Source: Micromonospora sp. PLK6-60
Lineage (GTDB): Bacteria; Actinomycetota; Actinomycetes; Mycobacteriales; Micromonosporaceae
Assembly: GCF_019890675.1 (NCBI RefSeq)
Contig: NZ_JAIOAA010000014.1
Coordinates: 62,001 to 126,000 of the forward strand
Reading direction: 5' to 3'
DNA: 64,000 bases
Shown here: positions 51,416 through 59,981 of the stretch, one piece after another
Layout of the letters: every line of letters begins with the position of its first letter
Numbering within the stretch: position 1 is the first letter of the stretch
Notes under the pieces: model-generated
What the model saw: the letters and a program-made list of their open reading frames with translations, nothing else
What the model was told of the DNA's origin: nothing
The model's database searches: none
Position numbers and translations under genes: made by a program

Positions 51416-52387
51416 TCAGTGCACGCCACCGCGCCGGTCCCGGGCCTTGAGCCGGGTGGTGGGCAGCGCCGGGGCGGGCAGCGGCGGCGCCGGATCGTCG
51501 GCGACCACACCGAACCGGTCGCTGCCGGCCGCCCAGTCCGCCCGGGCGGCGGCGACCTCCTCGTGCGAGCGGCCGACGAAGTTCCACCACATCACCAGCG
51601 GCTCGTCGAAGGGGGCCCCGCCGAGCAGCAGCAACCGGCACTCCGGGGTGGCCCGCAGGCGCAGCGACTCCCGCCCGGTGCCCAGGTAGAGCAGGGCGCC
51701 GGGGGCGAGCGGCACCCCGGCCACCTCGGCCGCGCCGGACATCGCCAGCAGCCCGTACTCGAAGTCGGGGCGCAGCGGCACGGTGGCCGGCGCGTCGCCG
51801 CGCAGCTCGAGCTGGGCGCCCAGCAGCGGGGTGTGCGTCACCGCCGGGGACCGCTGCCCGTCCAGCTCGCCGACCAGCAGCGTCGCGTCGAGGTCGCCGT
51901 CGCGCCAGCGGGGCAGGTCGGCGTGGTGGGTGAAGTCGGCGGGCCCGGACCGGGCCGGGTCGGGCAGCGCCACCCAGAGCTGCACGCCGTGCATCAGCGG
52001 CGGGTGGTCGGCCGGCGAGCGCTCCGAGTGGGCGATGCCGTGCCCGGAGGTCATCACGTTGAGCTGGCCGGGCCGGATGGGCTGCACGTTGCCCAGGCTG
52101 TCCCGGTGCACGATCTCGCCGTCGAGGAGCCAGGTCACCGTCTGCAGGCCGGTGTGCGGGTGCGGTGGGACCTCCATGCCGGGCCGCTGCGCCACGTCGT
52201 CCGGTCCGAAGTGGTCGACGAAGCACCACGCGCCGACCATCCGTCGCTGCCGCTGCGGCAGCAACCGGCGCACCGTGGTGTACCGGCCCAGCGGCACGTC
52301 GTGACCGGGCAGCAGCACGCTGCCCGGGTCGGTGGCGGCGACGCCGGGTGGTCGGGTCTGTGCCGGCAACGACTCGGTACGCTCCAC
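51416..52387 (-). CDS. Pirin-family protein
   Basis: 323 residues from GTG 52387. Bicupin: VRRLLPQRQRRMVGAWCFVDHFGPDDVAQRPGMEVPPHPHTGLQTVTWLLDGEIVHRDSLGN holds the iron ligands (HPHTGL, then the Glu/His of the H-D-GN strand), with QLNVMTSGHGIAHSERSP next and a second cupin half. Bacterial pirins act as quercetinases or redox-linked regulators; the role here is unknown. TAGAGT at 52395-52400 lies 7 nt before the start, so the mRNA is probably leaderless. Confidence 0.93.
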   Translation of the reverse strand: MERTESLPAQTRPPGVAATDPGSVLLPGHDVPLGRYTTVRRLLPQRQRRMVGAWCFVDHFGPDDVAQRPGMEVPPHPHTGLQTVTWLLDGEIVHRDSLGNVQPIRPGQLNVMTSGHGIAHSERSPADHPPLMHGVQLWVALPDPARSGPADFTHHADLPRWRDGDLDATLLVGELDGQRSPAVTHTPLLGAQLELRGDAPATVPLRPDFEYGLLAMSGAAEVAGVPLAPGALLYLGTGRESLRLRATPECRLLLLGGAPFDEPLVMWWNFVGRSHEEVAAARADWAAGSDRFGVVADDPAPPLPAPALPTTRLKARDRRGGVH

Positions 52388-52394
52388 CGGCCCG

Positions 52395-52400
52395 ACTCTA
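52395..52400 (-). promoter_or_regulatory. -10 element (TAGAGT), leaderless-type promoter of pirin gene
   Basis: TANNNT hexamer on the minus strand, 7 nt upstream of GTG 52387. It lies just past the end of the gene at 52404 but upstream in its transcription direction, so it overlaps that gene's 3' edge only. Confidence 0.45.
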
Positions 52401-52403
52401 CGC

Positions 52404-53312
52404 TCAGCCCGCGCCGACGGTGACCGTGTCCGCCCCGGCCACCAGGTCGACGTAGAGCCGGTCCACGCTGCGGTCCCAGCCGGGCGAGCTCATCACCTCG
52501 CCGGCCGCGACCCCGTCGCGGCGCTCGCCGGGCAGCGCCAGGGAGCCCGCCCCGGCGGCCACCCGGACCCGCACCGGTGGCACCGGCTCCGCCAGCCGGA
52601 CGGCGAACTGGTTGACCCCGCCCGTCATCCGCACGGTAAGCGTCCCGGCGAGCGGGGGCAGCCGCAGGTCGATCCGGTGGGCGCCGCCGATCAGGTCGAC
52701 CCCGGCCACGGCCCGGGCGGCGCCGAGGTCGACAAGCGCGTCGTGCACCCCGCCGACGAGCCGCAGCCGCCAGGTGACCCGTGAGCTGAGCAGCACCTCG
52801 ACGGCGGCGGGTCCGGCCGGGGCGCCGGGTTCCAGCCCCAGCCGCACCCGGTCCCCGAGCACCTCGGGCCGGGGCCGCACGCCACCGTCGACCGCGGCGC
52901 TGATCCGGTACAGGTCCGCGCCGAGGTCCGCCACCCGGACGGTGATCTCGGTGCTGCCGTCGGCCAGCTCGAACGTGGCGCGCCGCCGGCCGCCCAGCGG
53001 GGCGGTGAACGCCTCGGCGGCAGCCGCCGCGACCGCTCCCGCACCGCCGGCCGCGACCGGCCCGGAGGGCGCCGGACGGGGTCCGCCGCTGAAGGCGACC
53101 CCGAGCCGTTCGGGATGGGCGACGGTCTCGGTCACCGCGGCCGCCCCCACCGCCAGCACCACCACGGCGGCGGCGGCGAGCAGTCGGGGGGTTCGCGACG
53201 GCCCGCCCGGCGGGTCGGGCCGCCGCGCCGCTGCCGGGGCCGGGGACGCCGGCGCGGGCTCCGCCGGTGTCGTGGTCGGACGCTGACCGTTGTCGTGCCC
53301 CGGCACCGGCAT
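52404..53312 (-). CDS. Membrane-anchored hypothetical protein with beta-repeat extracellular domain
   Basis: 302 residues from ATG 53312, with AAGGGGAT upstream. A Pro/Ala-rich cytosolic stretch (about 45 residues) is followed by one helix (LLAAAAVVVLAVGAAAVTETV) and an external region. That region has repeated short strands with valine and Asp/Gly turns: VRVADLGADLYRISAAVDGG, AVEVLLSSRVTWRLRLVGGVHDALVDLGAARAVAGVDLIGGAHRIDLRLPPLAGTLTVRMTGGVNQFAVRL. The GG(V/A)-(H/N)---(V/I)-L pattern recurs three times and resembles the right-handed beta solenoid of DUF4097-type proteins. Function unknown; single-pass surface protein. Confidence 0.75.
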   Translation of the reverse strand: MPVPGHDNGQRPTTTPAEPAPASPAPAAARRPDPPGGPSRTPRLLAAAAVVVLAVGAAAVTETVAHPERLGVAFSGGPRPAPSGPVAAGGAGAVAAAAAEAFTAPLGGRRRATFELADGSTEITVRVADLGADLYRISAAVDGGVRPRPEVLGDRVRLGLEPGAPAGPAAVEVLLSSRVTWRLRLVGGVHDALVDLGAARAVAGVDLIGGAHRIDLRLPPLAGTLTVRMTGGVNQFAVRLAEPVPPVRVRVAAGAGSLALPGERRDGVAAGEVMSSPGWDRSVDRLYVDLVAGADTVTVGAG

Positions 53313-53413
53313 GGTGATCCCCTTCTCGCGGTCCCCCCGCCTGGCGATACGTACCCGGGGCGGGTTCGGATCACTCACCACCGGCGCGGCGTTCCCCGGC
53401 GTCGGCGTCGGGG

Positions 53414-53725
53414 TCAGGACGGCAGCCGGCGCTGGACCTTGGCCGCGCAGTCGGAGACCGTCGTCCGGGAGTCGAAACCCAGGCTCTCGATCGCCACCAG
53501 CGCGGTGAGGACCACGTCGGCGAGTTCCGCGGCCACCTCCGCCCGGGTGTGCGTGACGCCCTTGCGCGGGTTCTGGCCGAGCACCCCGATCCAGGCCCCG
53601 GCGGCCTCGCCGGCCTCCTCGGTGAGCTTGAGGATGCGGGCGGTCAGCTCGGTGGGGCCGGTGCCGTTCGCCGCGTCCAGCCAGGTACGGGCGGCGCGGG
53701 CGGCCGCCCAGATCGACTCGTCCAT
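53414..53725 (-). CDS. MazG-like nucleotide pyrophosphohydrolase
   Basis: 103 residues from ATG 53725. ILKLTEEAGEAAGAWIGV followed by VAAELADVVLTALVAIESLG matches the EExxE plus ExxD metal site of the all-alpha NTP pyrophosphatases. It would hydrolyse non-canonical or excess NTPs. Length is close to single-domain MazG-like proteins, about half of full MazG. Stands alone, after a terminator from the LPXTG gene. Confidence 0.88.
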   Translation of the reverse strand: MDESIWAAARAARTWLDAANGTGPTELTARILKLTEEAGEAAGAWIGVLGQNPRKGVTHTRAEVAAELADVVLTALVAIESLGFDSRTTVSDCAAKVQRRLPS

Positions 53726-53759
53726 CCGACCAGTGAACCCGACGCGGGCGGCGCGGACG

Positions 53760-53799
53760 CGCGGGTGCCCGCCGGACCGTGGTCCGGCGGGCACCCGCG
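53760..53799. terminator. strong hairpin downstream of the LPXTG gene
   Basis: Perfect 18-bp stem (53761-53778 / 53781-53798, extendable by one pair) with a 2-nt loop, 20 bp after the LPXTG-gene stop on the minus strand. Confidence 0.85.
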
Positions 53800-53819
53800 T
53801 CGGTCGTGCGCTGCGGCCG

Positions 53820-54479
53820 TCACCTCGTCCCGGTGTCGAACCGGCGGCGCCGCCAGGCCATGGTGAGCAGCACCATCACCGCGCCGGCGGCGAGCAGGCC
53901 GCCACCGACCTTGAGCGGCGTGCCGAGGCTCGAGCCGGTGACCGGCAGGTGGTGCGGCGGCCGGTGGGTCGGCTTGTGGGTCGGCGGCCCGGCGATGACG
54001 GTCACAGAGGCGCTGGCCCGGCGGCCGGACGAGTTGCCGGTGGCCGTGAAGGTCCACACGCCCGGCCGGGTCACCCGGTACTTGAAGGTGAACGCGCCCG
54101 CGGCGTCCACCTGCACGGTGAAGCGCCTCGGTGGCGTTCTGCCGGTGAGTTCCGACGGCGGGGTCGTGATCGGTGCGTACGCCACGGCCGCCATCGCGAC
54201 CACGGTGCCGTCGCTGCGCCGGGCGGTCCCCGCGGCGGGCGCGGCGACCGGCAGGCCGGTGGTGGTGACGGTGATGGTGGCGATCTCGCCGGGCAGGAAG
54301 CCGGAGCCGACACCCGTGACGATCGTGCCCGGCGGGACGGTGCCCGGGGCGACGGTGAGGTCCGGTGGTCCGGGGACGTAGTCCGGTGGTGGTTGCGGCA
54401 CCGCCGCCCCCGCCGCGGTGGGCACGGCCGCCACGGCCAGACCCACCGTTAGCGCCATGATGATGCGGGATAGCCGCAT
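53820..54479 (-). CDS. LPXTG-anchored surface protein with Ig-like domain
   Basis: 219 residues from ATG 54479, with AGGAGGGAA upstream; the frame is open further, but the signal peptide begins here. Signal peptide RLSRIIMALTVGLAVAAVPTAAGA with AGA-A cleavage near residue 26. The middle (about 30-165) is a beta-sandwich with TVPPGTIVTGVGSGFLPGEIATITVTT and RFTVQVDAAGAFTFKYRVTRPGVWTFTATG, an Ig-like fold. The C-terminus has the complete sortase signal: LPVTG, a hydrophobic stretch (GGGLLAAGAVMVLLTMAW) and RRRR. It would be attached to peptidoglycan by a sortase, none of which is in the window. Confidence 0.9.
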   Translation of the reverse strand: MRLSRIIMALTVGLAVAAVPTAAGAAVPQPPPDYVPGPPDLTVAPGTVPPGTIVTGVGSGFLPGEIATITVTTTGLPVAAPAAGTARRSDGTVVAMAAVAYAPITTPPSELTGRTPPRRFTVQVDAAGAFTFKYRVTRPGVWTFTATGNSSGRRASASVTVIAGPPTHKPTHRPPHHLPVTGSSLGTPLKVGGGLLAAGAVMVLLTMAWRRRRFDTGTR

Positions 54480-54492
54480 GGTCGGTTCCCTC

Positions 54493-56277
54493 CTACTGTT
54501 CACAGCTCGGTGCGCTGACAACTTGGGTGGTCCAGGGGGTGGCGGTGGGGGTGAGCCGCAGCTCGGCGGTGCCGGCGCCGGTGCGGCCGGTGAGCAGGCC
54601 GACGTCGAGGGTCCGGGTACGCCCGGGCGGCACCTCGACGTTGGCGACCGCCACCTGACGCCGGCGGTCGTACGCGCTGCCGAGCCCGATCGCCCGGCCG
54701 TCGAGCTTGCCGTCGACGACGCTGCCGCCGGCGGGGCTGTAGACGGAGACCAGGGTGCGGATGGTGTACGGGTCGCCGGCCTTGCCCAGTCCCAGCACGG
54801 ACGTGCTGAGCCCGGATCCGGGAGCCGCGGAGCGCAGCGTGAACCGCAGGCGCAGCTCGCGCCGGCCGTCGGTGCGGCAGCGGCCGACGGTGAGCGTCGC
54901 GCCGGGGCGCAGGTAGTAGCCGAGCTTGGCGCCGCTGCCGTCGTTGAGGAAGATCCCCACGGTCGGCACGACGTCCCGCTCGGGCAGCACCCCGCTCAGG
55001 CGGGTGTCCCGCAACATCTTCTGCTCCTCGGATCGGGCACTCCAGAACAATAGCCGTCGTTCAGCAATTGATCGGTCAAAAGCCGACAAAAGCGCCCTCG
55101 GGTCAATCTTCCGCGCGAAGAGCGCGTCGAACACCGCACCCGCCGAGGCGGCGTAGTAGGCGTCCTGCTGCCGGCCGTCCAGGTCGCGGTAGGCGTCGCT
55201 GAGCAGGGTGCGCACCGCCCGGTCGCCGGTCAGCGTCGGGCCGCCGGACACCGGGACCGGGCCGGTCGCCGCGAGCAGGTACGACAGCACCACCGGGTCG
55301 ACGGCCAGCACGCCGTCGACGCTGGACCCGGTGCGCCGCTGGAACATCTCCCGGTAGAGCGCCGCCGCGGTCGGGAAGTCCGGCACGAGGTTGACGTCCG
55401 CCCCGTACGAGCCGGGCAGCTCACCCCAGAGCGCCCGCGCGGACGCCGGGGCCGGCACCGGCGGGTCGAAGCGGCCGAACTCGGCGCTGGTGCCCTGCCG
55501 GACCATCCGGATCCGCCCGTTCTCGGCCCGCAGCACGGCGTACGCGCCGAACATGCCGCCGGTGGCCCGCAGCTCGGCGAGGTTCTGCGAGACCAGGAGA
55601 TAGCTGCGGACGCCGTCGGCGCCGAGCAGCGGCGGCAGCAGCGCGGCGCCCTGCCGGGCCGCACCGGTGAGATTGGCCAGCCGGTCCATCTCCCCGCGCA
55701 GGTCGCTCAACGCCCGGCGCACCTGGCTGACCAGCGTGCCCTCGGGCACCGCCGCGAGCCGGGTCCGGGTGGCGCGCACCACCTCGTCGGCCGCGCCGAT
55801 CTCGGCCGACACCGCCCGCAGCCGGCCGAGGTCCAGCCGCCCCTCCTTCGGCACCAGCGAGGCGAGGTCGGTGCGCAGCAGGCTGGGGAACGCCTTCCGG
55901 GCGAGGTCGTCGACGGCCGCCGCGATCTCGCGTACCGCGGCCAGGTCGTCGCCGGCCCACGGCGCCCGCTGGCCCAGCCACCAGGCCGGCCCGGCGGTGG
56001 CCGCCCGGGCCTTGGCGGACTGCTCCTGCAGGGCGGCCAGGGTGCGCTGCCCGCGGTCGACGTCCCCGCCGACCACGTCGGCGCTCAACTGCCGGGCCAG
56101 CCCCGCCGCGTTCACCAGGTGGGCGCGCGCCTGCCAGCCCTGGAAGGCGACCCAGCCGACGCCGAGCAGCAGCAACGAGCCGACCACCAGGGACGCCAGC
56201 AGCGCCCGGCGGATCCGGGCGCGCTTGCGCCGACGGGCCCGGGCCCGCCGACGATTCGAACCTGCCGTGTCCGACAC
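54493..56277 (-). CDS. DUF4012-domain membrane protein
   Basis: 594 residues from GTG 56277, with GGGAG upstream; the same frame stays open far upstream into the next gene but is shadow there. A basic N-terminus (NRRRARARRRKRARIRR) and one helix (ALLASLVVGSLLLLGVGWVAF) put the rest outside. The DUF4012 core includes LLPPLLGADGVRSYLLVSQNLAELRATGGMFGAYAVLRAENGRI, the diagnostic NLAE-RATGG, and SSVDGVLAVDPVVLSYLLAATGPVPVSG, related to LytR-type folds. DUF4012 genes are typically within exopolysaccharide clusters, as here. It may help attach or polymerise wall glycans. It begins 105 bp after the GT4 gene on the same strand; it precedes the LPXTG gene by 13 bp, so the two are likely co-transcribed. 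Confidence 0.9.
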   Translation of the reverse strand: MSDTAGSNRRRARARRRKRARIRRALLASLVVGSLLLLGVGWVAFQGWQARAHLVNAAGLARQLSADVVGGDVDRGQRTLAALQEQSAKARAATAGPAWWLGQRAPWAGDDLAAVREIAAAVDDLARKAFPSLLRTDLASLVPKEGRLDLGRLRAVSAEIGAADEVVRATRTRLAAVPEGTLVSQVRRALSDLRGEMDRLANLTGAARQGAALLPPLLGADGVRSYLLVSQNLAELRATGGMFGAYAVLRAENGRIRMVRQGTSAEFGRFDPPVPAPASARALWGELPGSYGADVNLVPDFPTAAALYREMFQRRTGSSVDGVLAVDPVVLSYLLAATGPVPVSGGPTLTGDRAVRTLLSDAYRDLDGRQQDAYYAASAGAVFDALFARKIDPRALLSAFDRSIAERRLLFWSARSEEQKMLRDTRLSGVLPERDVVPTVGIFLNDGSGAKLGYYLRPGATLTVGRCRTDGRRELRLRFTLRSAAPGSGLSTSVLGLGKAGDPYTIRTLVSVYSPAGGSVVDGKLDGRAIGLGSAYDRRRQVAVANVEVPPGRTRTLDVGLLTGRTGAGTAELRLTPTATPWTTQVVSAPSCEQ

Positions 56278-56381
56278 GCCACACTCCCGCAATAAACGGA
56301 CAGAAATAATGAAACGTCGCCTTTCTAGCATGAATAACGAGCGAATGGCGGGGATATCGCCGGAGTAGCAGGGAAAGTCCT

Positions 56382-57635
56382 TTACACGGGCATGGTTCGC
56401 ATTCGCCGTGCACCGGTCCGGGCCGCCTCGGACACCTCGTGCAGCATCCGCTCGATCCGGTCCACCCCGGCGGCCAGCGACATCTCCCGCTGGTACGCCT
56501 CGCGGCCCCGGCGCCCCATCTCCAGCCGGGCCGCTTCCGGAATGGTCGACGCCAGCCAGAACCGGTCCGCCAGCGCGGCCCAGTCCTCGGGCGCGCAGGA
56601 CAGCCCGGCCCGGGCCCGCTCCACCAGCTCCACCGTGTCGCCGCCGGCCGAGGCGATCACCGGCGCGGCGCAGGAGAGCGCGGCCTGCAGCTTGCCGGGC
56701 ACCGTCCCGCGCAGCTCCGGCCGGTCGCGCAACATCACCAGCTGGTAGTCGGCCGCCGCGTAGAGGTCGGGCATGTCCAGCGCCGAGCGCCGTTCGACGA
56801 ACCGCACGTTCTCCGCCCGGAGCTGGTCGGCGAGCCCCCGCACCCGCCGCTCCTCCGGTCCGGAACCGACCAGGACGAGATCCATCCGGTCGCCGAGCGC
56901 CGCCGCCGCCCGCACCGCCGTCTCCAGGCCCTGCCGCCGGCCGATCGTGCCGGCGTGCATCACCACGCCGCGGCCGTCGCGGCGGATCAGACCGTGGGCC
57001 GCCGGACTGGGCCGGACGGGGCGGAAGATCCGCTCGTCGGTCCAGTTGAGCACCAGTCGGACCCGCTCCGGCGCCGCGCCGGCCGCCACCACCAGGTCCC
57101 GCATCGACGGCGCGGTGACCGCGAGCGCGGCCGCCTCCCGATAGACCCGCGCCATGGTGACGCCGATCCGGCCCGCCCAGCGCCGCCGCTCCGCGTCCTC
57201 GGCCGCCTCGTCCTCCTCGGCCCAGACGTCCTGCACATGCAGGACCGTCGGCACCCGGCCCAGCCTGCGCAGCAGGCCGGCGGTGGCGAAGGCGGTCGGC
57301 GGGAGGTGGAAGACGTAGAGCGCGTCGATGCCGGCGAGGTAGCGGCGGCCGATCAGCGCCGCGCTGCCGGCGAAGGAGAGGTACGCCGCCCGCCGGGCGC
57401 CCGCCGAGCCGTCCCCGCGGGCGTACCTCGGCACCCGCCGGACCGTCAGGCGCTCGCTGTGCGTCTCGTGCCGCCACCGCTGGCGCCAGCCGGGATAGAC
57501 GTGGCCGCCCGGGTAGTCCGGAAAGCCGGTCAACACCCGCACCTCGTGGCCCCGCGCGGCGAGTTCCTCGGCCAGGCTGCCGGGGATGAACGCCGGTTCG
57601 GGCGGGAAATGGTACGACAGAATGCCGATCTTCAT
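56382..57635 (-). CDS. GT4-family glycosyltransferase (WbuB-like)
   Basis: 417 residues from ATG 57635. MKIGILSYHFPPEPAFIPGSLAEELAARGHEVRVLTGFPDYPGGHVYPGWRQRW is the classical WbuB-type N-terminus (donor-acceptor cleft), then VLHVQDVWAEEDEA. C-terminal part: GVVMHAGTIGRRQGLETAVRAAAALGDRMDLVLVGSGPEERRVRGLADQL, FVERRSALDMPDLYAAADYQLVMLRDRPELRGTVPGKLQAALSCAAPVIA. It lacks the usual EPFG but shows the equivalent GTVPGKLQ for nucleotide-sugar binding. It builds an exopolysaccharide repeat unit with a sugar not identifiable here. Divergent from the phosphatase gene. Confidence 0.92.
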   Translation of the reverse strand: MKIGILSYHFPPEPAFIPGSLAEELAARGHEVRVLTGFPDYPGGHVYPGWRQRWRHETHSERLTVRRVPRYARGDGSAGARRAAYLSFAGSAALIGRRYLAGIDALYVFHLPPTAFATAGLLRRLGRVPTVLHVQDVWAEEDEAAEDAERRRWAGRIGVTMARVYREAAALAVTAPSMRDLVVAAGAAPERVRLVLNWTDERIFRPVRPSPAAHGLIRRDGRGVVMHAGTIGRRQGLETAVRAAAALGDRMDLVLVGSGPEERRVRGLADQLRAENVRFVERRSALDMPDLYAAADYQLVMLRDRPELRGTVPGKLQAALSCAAPVIASAGGDTVELVERARAGLSCAPEDWAALADRFWLASTIPEAARLEMGRRGREAYQREMSLAAGVDRIERMLHEVSEAARTGARRMRTMPV

Positions 57636-57782
57636 CCCGTTCCTCCGCTTCGCACTCGCCCCTCCGGCGCGGCGCGGCCCGGGGTCGGCCTCCGGTCCAC
57701 GTAGGATCCCGGCAGCCCCTCCCCGACCACCGGCCGAGCCGACGCCGCCACCCCGCCGACGCCACCGTCGAGAGGGGCCGTC

Positions 57783-58337
57783 ATGGCCGAGCGCATCCTG
57801 TTCGTCTGCCACGCCAACCTGTGCCGGTCGCCGATGGCCGAGTACCTGGCCGGGAAGCTGATGGCGAAGCTGCCGGTCGAGGTGTTCAGCGCGGGCACGG
57901 CCGCGGTGGACGGCCACCCCATGCATCCGTACGCGGCGGACGTCGCCGCCGGCACCGGCGCCGACCCGCACGCCTTCCGCAGCCGCCGGCTGTCGCCCCG
58001 GCACCTCGCCGAGGCGGGATTGGTGCTGGCCGCCAGCCGCCGCCATCGGGCGCTCTGTGTCTCCCTCGCTCCCGCGGCCCTGCACCGGACGTTCACGCTG
58101 TACCAGTTCGCGCGGTTCGCCGAGAGCGCCGGCCGTCCGGCAGTCGGGGCCGGCGGCCTGCTCCCGGCGGTGGTGCGGGCCGTCGCCGAGGCGCGCGGCC
58201 GGGTGCAGCCGGCCCCGCCCGAGGACGACGACATCCGCGACCCGGTCCGCGGCACGCCCGAGGACTTCCGGCGCTGCGCCCACCGCATCGAGACCGCTCT
58301 GCTGCCGGTCGCGGCGCTCATCGAGGCAGCCGGGTGA
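57783..58337 (+). CDS. Low-molecular-weight protein tyrosine phosphatase
   Basis: 184 residues from ATG 57783. N-terminal FVCHANLCRSPMAEYLAG has the CX5R phosphate loop (CHANLCRS), longer than the typical 150-residue members because of a helical insert and tail (EDDDIRDPVRGTPEDF contains the general-acid Asp-Pro). In capsule and exopolysaccharide clusters this enzyme dephosphorylates the tyrosine autokinase. Its partner, the BY-kinase gene, lies convergently with a 20-bp overlap of the 3' ends. The first of the cluster transcribed rightward. Confidence 0.92.
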   Translation: MAERILFVCHANLCRSPMAEYLAGKLMAKLPVEVFSAGTAAVDGHPMHPYAADVAAGTGADPHAFRSRRLSPRHLAEAGLVLAASRRHRALCVSLAPAALHRTFTLYQFARFAESAGRPAVGAGGLLPAVVRAVAEARGRVQPAPPEDDDIRDPVRGTPEDFRRCAHRIETALLPVAALIEAAG

Positions 58338-59790
58338 GGTGCTGGGTCTCGCCGTCGACCCGGTCCGCCCGACCGGAGCGGGTCCGCCCCAGGTCGGTCG
58401 CGGCCCGGGCCCGGTCGACCGGTACCCCCGCCGGCTGCGCGGGCACCAGCACCTTGTAGCTCTCGTAGCCGTACGCGTCGACCTTGGCGATCTTGGCCAT
58501 GTTGAGGACGCAGCCGAGCAGCCGCACCGAGACCGACTGCAGCGCCTGGGCGGCCGCGGCGACGTGGTTGCGATCCGTCCGTCCGTGCTGGCTGACCAGC
58601 AGCGCGCCGTCGGCCTGCACCGCCACCACCACCCCGTCGGTGACGCTGCGCAGGGGCGCGGTGTCGATGACCACGATGTCCGCCGACTGCCGCAGCACGA
58701 CCAGCAGGTCCGCCATCGCCTTCGAGCCGAGCAGCTCGCTGGGGTTGGGCGGCGCGGAGCCGCTCGGCAGCACCAGCAGCGACTTGTCGCCCCAGCGCTG
58801 CACCACGTCGCCGACCTGCACGTCGCCGAGCAGCACGTCGGTCAGGCCGACCCCGGACTCCAGGCCGAGGTAGTCGGCGACCTTCGGCCGGCGCAGGTCG
58901 GCGTCGACCAGGGCGACCCGCCAGCCCGCCTCGGCCAGCGCGATGGCCAGGTTGCAGGCGAGGGTGGTCTTGCCCTCGCCCTGCAACGCGCTGGTCACCG
59001 CGATCACCCGCGCGGGCTCGTGCACGTCGACGAACCTCAGGTTGGTCCGCAGCTTGCGGACCGCCTCGGCGCGGGCCGAGTGCGCCTGGTCCCCCACGAT
59101 CAGCGGCGCCGAGCGGGCCGCGCCGTCGAAGGGGATCTCGCCCAGCAGCGGGCTGCCGGTGACCCGCTGGAGGGTCAACGAGTCGCGCAGCCGGGTGTCG
59201 AGCCGGCTGCGCAGCACCGCGAGCGCCACGCCGGCCAGCAGCCCCAGCAGCGCGCCCAGCGCCAGGTTGCGGACCGGCTGCGGGGAGACCGGGGCGGAGC
59301 CGACCCGGGGGCCGCTGATCACCTCGATCTTGATGGTCGGGCCACCGCCGCCCGGCGGGGTCTCGACCTGCTTGACCAGGTCCACGAAGCCGGCGGCGAC
59401 CGCCTCGGTGAGCTTGAGGGCGCGCGGGGCGTCGGTGTCGGTGACCGTCGCCCGCAGCAGCACCGTGTCCGGCACCACCGACGCCTGAATCCGGGCCTGT
59501 ACCTGGTCCGCGGTGAGCCCCAGCGGCGCCTTCGCCACCACGCCCTGCGCCAGCCGGTCGCTGCGCAGCAGGTCGATGTACGACTTGACCCGCTGCTGCA
59601 TCAGGAAGTTGCCCTGGTACGCCTCGCCAACCCCCTTGCCCGGGGTGGTCACGAAGAACGTCGCGGTGGCCTCGTACCGGGGCTGGGTCCGCACCGTGAC
59701 GAGCGCGGACACCCCGAGGGCCAGCATGACGGTGAGCACCATGATCCACCAGTTGCGGCGGACCAGGCGCAGGCTGCTGCGCACATCCAT
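58318..59790 (-). CDS. Polysaccharide-chain-length / BY-type tyrosine autokinase (Wzz-Wzc fusion)
   Basis: 490 residues. The Wzz-type domain has two membrane helices (NWWIMVLTVMLALGVSALVTV near the start; NLALGALLGLLAGVALAVL about 165-185) around a periplasm-side domain. The cytosolic BY-kinase domain has Walker A ALQGEGKTTLACNLA, Walker A' ALVDADLRRPKVADYLG and Walker B IVVIDTAPLRSVTDG. The C-terminus contains a small Tyr cluster (DAYGYESYK) for autophosphorylation. It controls export and length of an exopolysaccharide. Transcribed from a shared divergent region with the dehydratase at 59982. Confidence 0.93.
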   Translation of the reverse strand: MDVRSSLRLVRRNWWIMVLTVMLALGVSALVTVRTQPRYEATATFFVTTPGKGVGEAYQGNFLMQQRVKSYIDLLRSDRLAQGVVAKAPLGLTADQVQARIQASVVPDTVLLRATVTDTDAPRALKLTEAVAAGFVDLVKQVETPPGGGGPTIKIEVISGPRVGSAPVSPQPVRNLALGALLGLLAGVALAVLRSRLDTRLRDSLTLQRVTGSPLLGEIPFDGAARSAPLIVGDQAHSARAEAVRKLRTNLRFVDVHEPARVIAVTSALQGEGKTTLACNLAIALAEAGWRVALVDADLRRPKVADYLGLESGVGLTDVLLGDVQVGDVVQRWGDKSLLVLPSGSAPPNPSELLGSKAMADLLVVLRQSADIVVIDTAPLRSVTDGVVVAVQADGALLVSQHGRTDRNHVAAAAQALQSVSVRLLGCVLNMAKIAKVDAYGYESYKVLVPAQPAGVPVDRARAATDLGRTRSGRADRVDGETQHLTRLPR

Positions 59791-59981
59791 CAGGTCGGCC
59801 TCCCGGCGCGGCGGACAACACGGCTGAGCTGCACGAAAACCCCCTAGTAGGCATTAACACCGTGTAAGGATGGAAACCCCGCACACGGCGTCTTCGTTTC
59901 CTAACCGAATGTAGACGAACACGAGCCCTCATTAGCCGCAAACCCCTCGGGCGGTTCTATAGCTACCAAAGGGAGACAACG

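Noticed and set aside
54493..57765. Single 1090-residue protein spanning DUF4012 and upstream sequence
   Set aside because: The upstream part is antisense-like Arg/Gly-rich shadow of the GT4 gene; DUF4012 sequence starts at GTG 56277 with a ribosome site.
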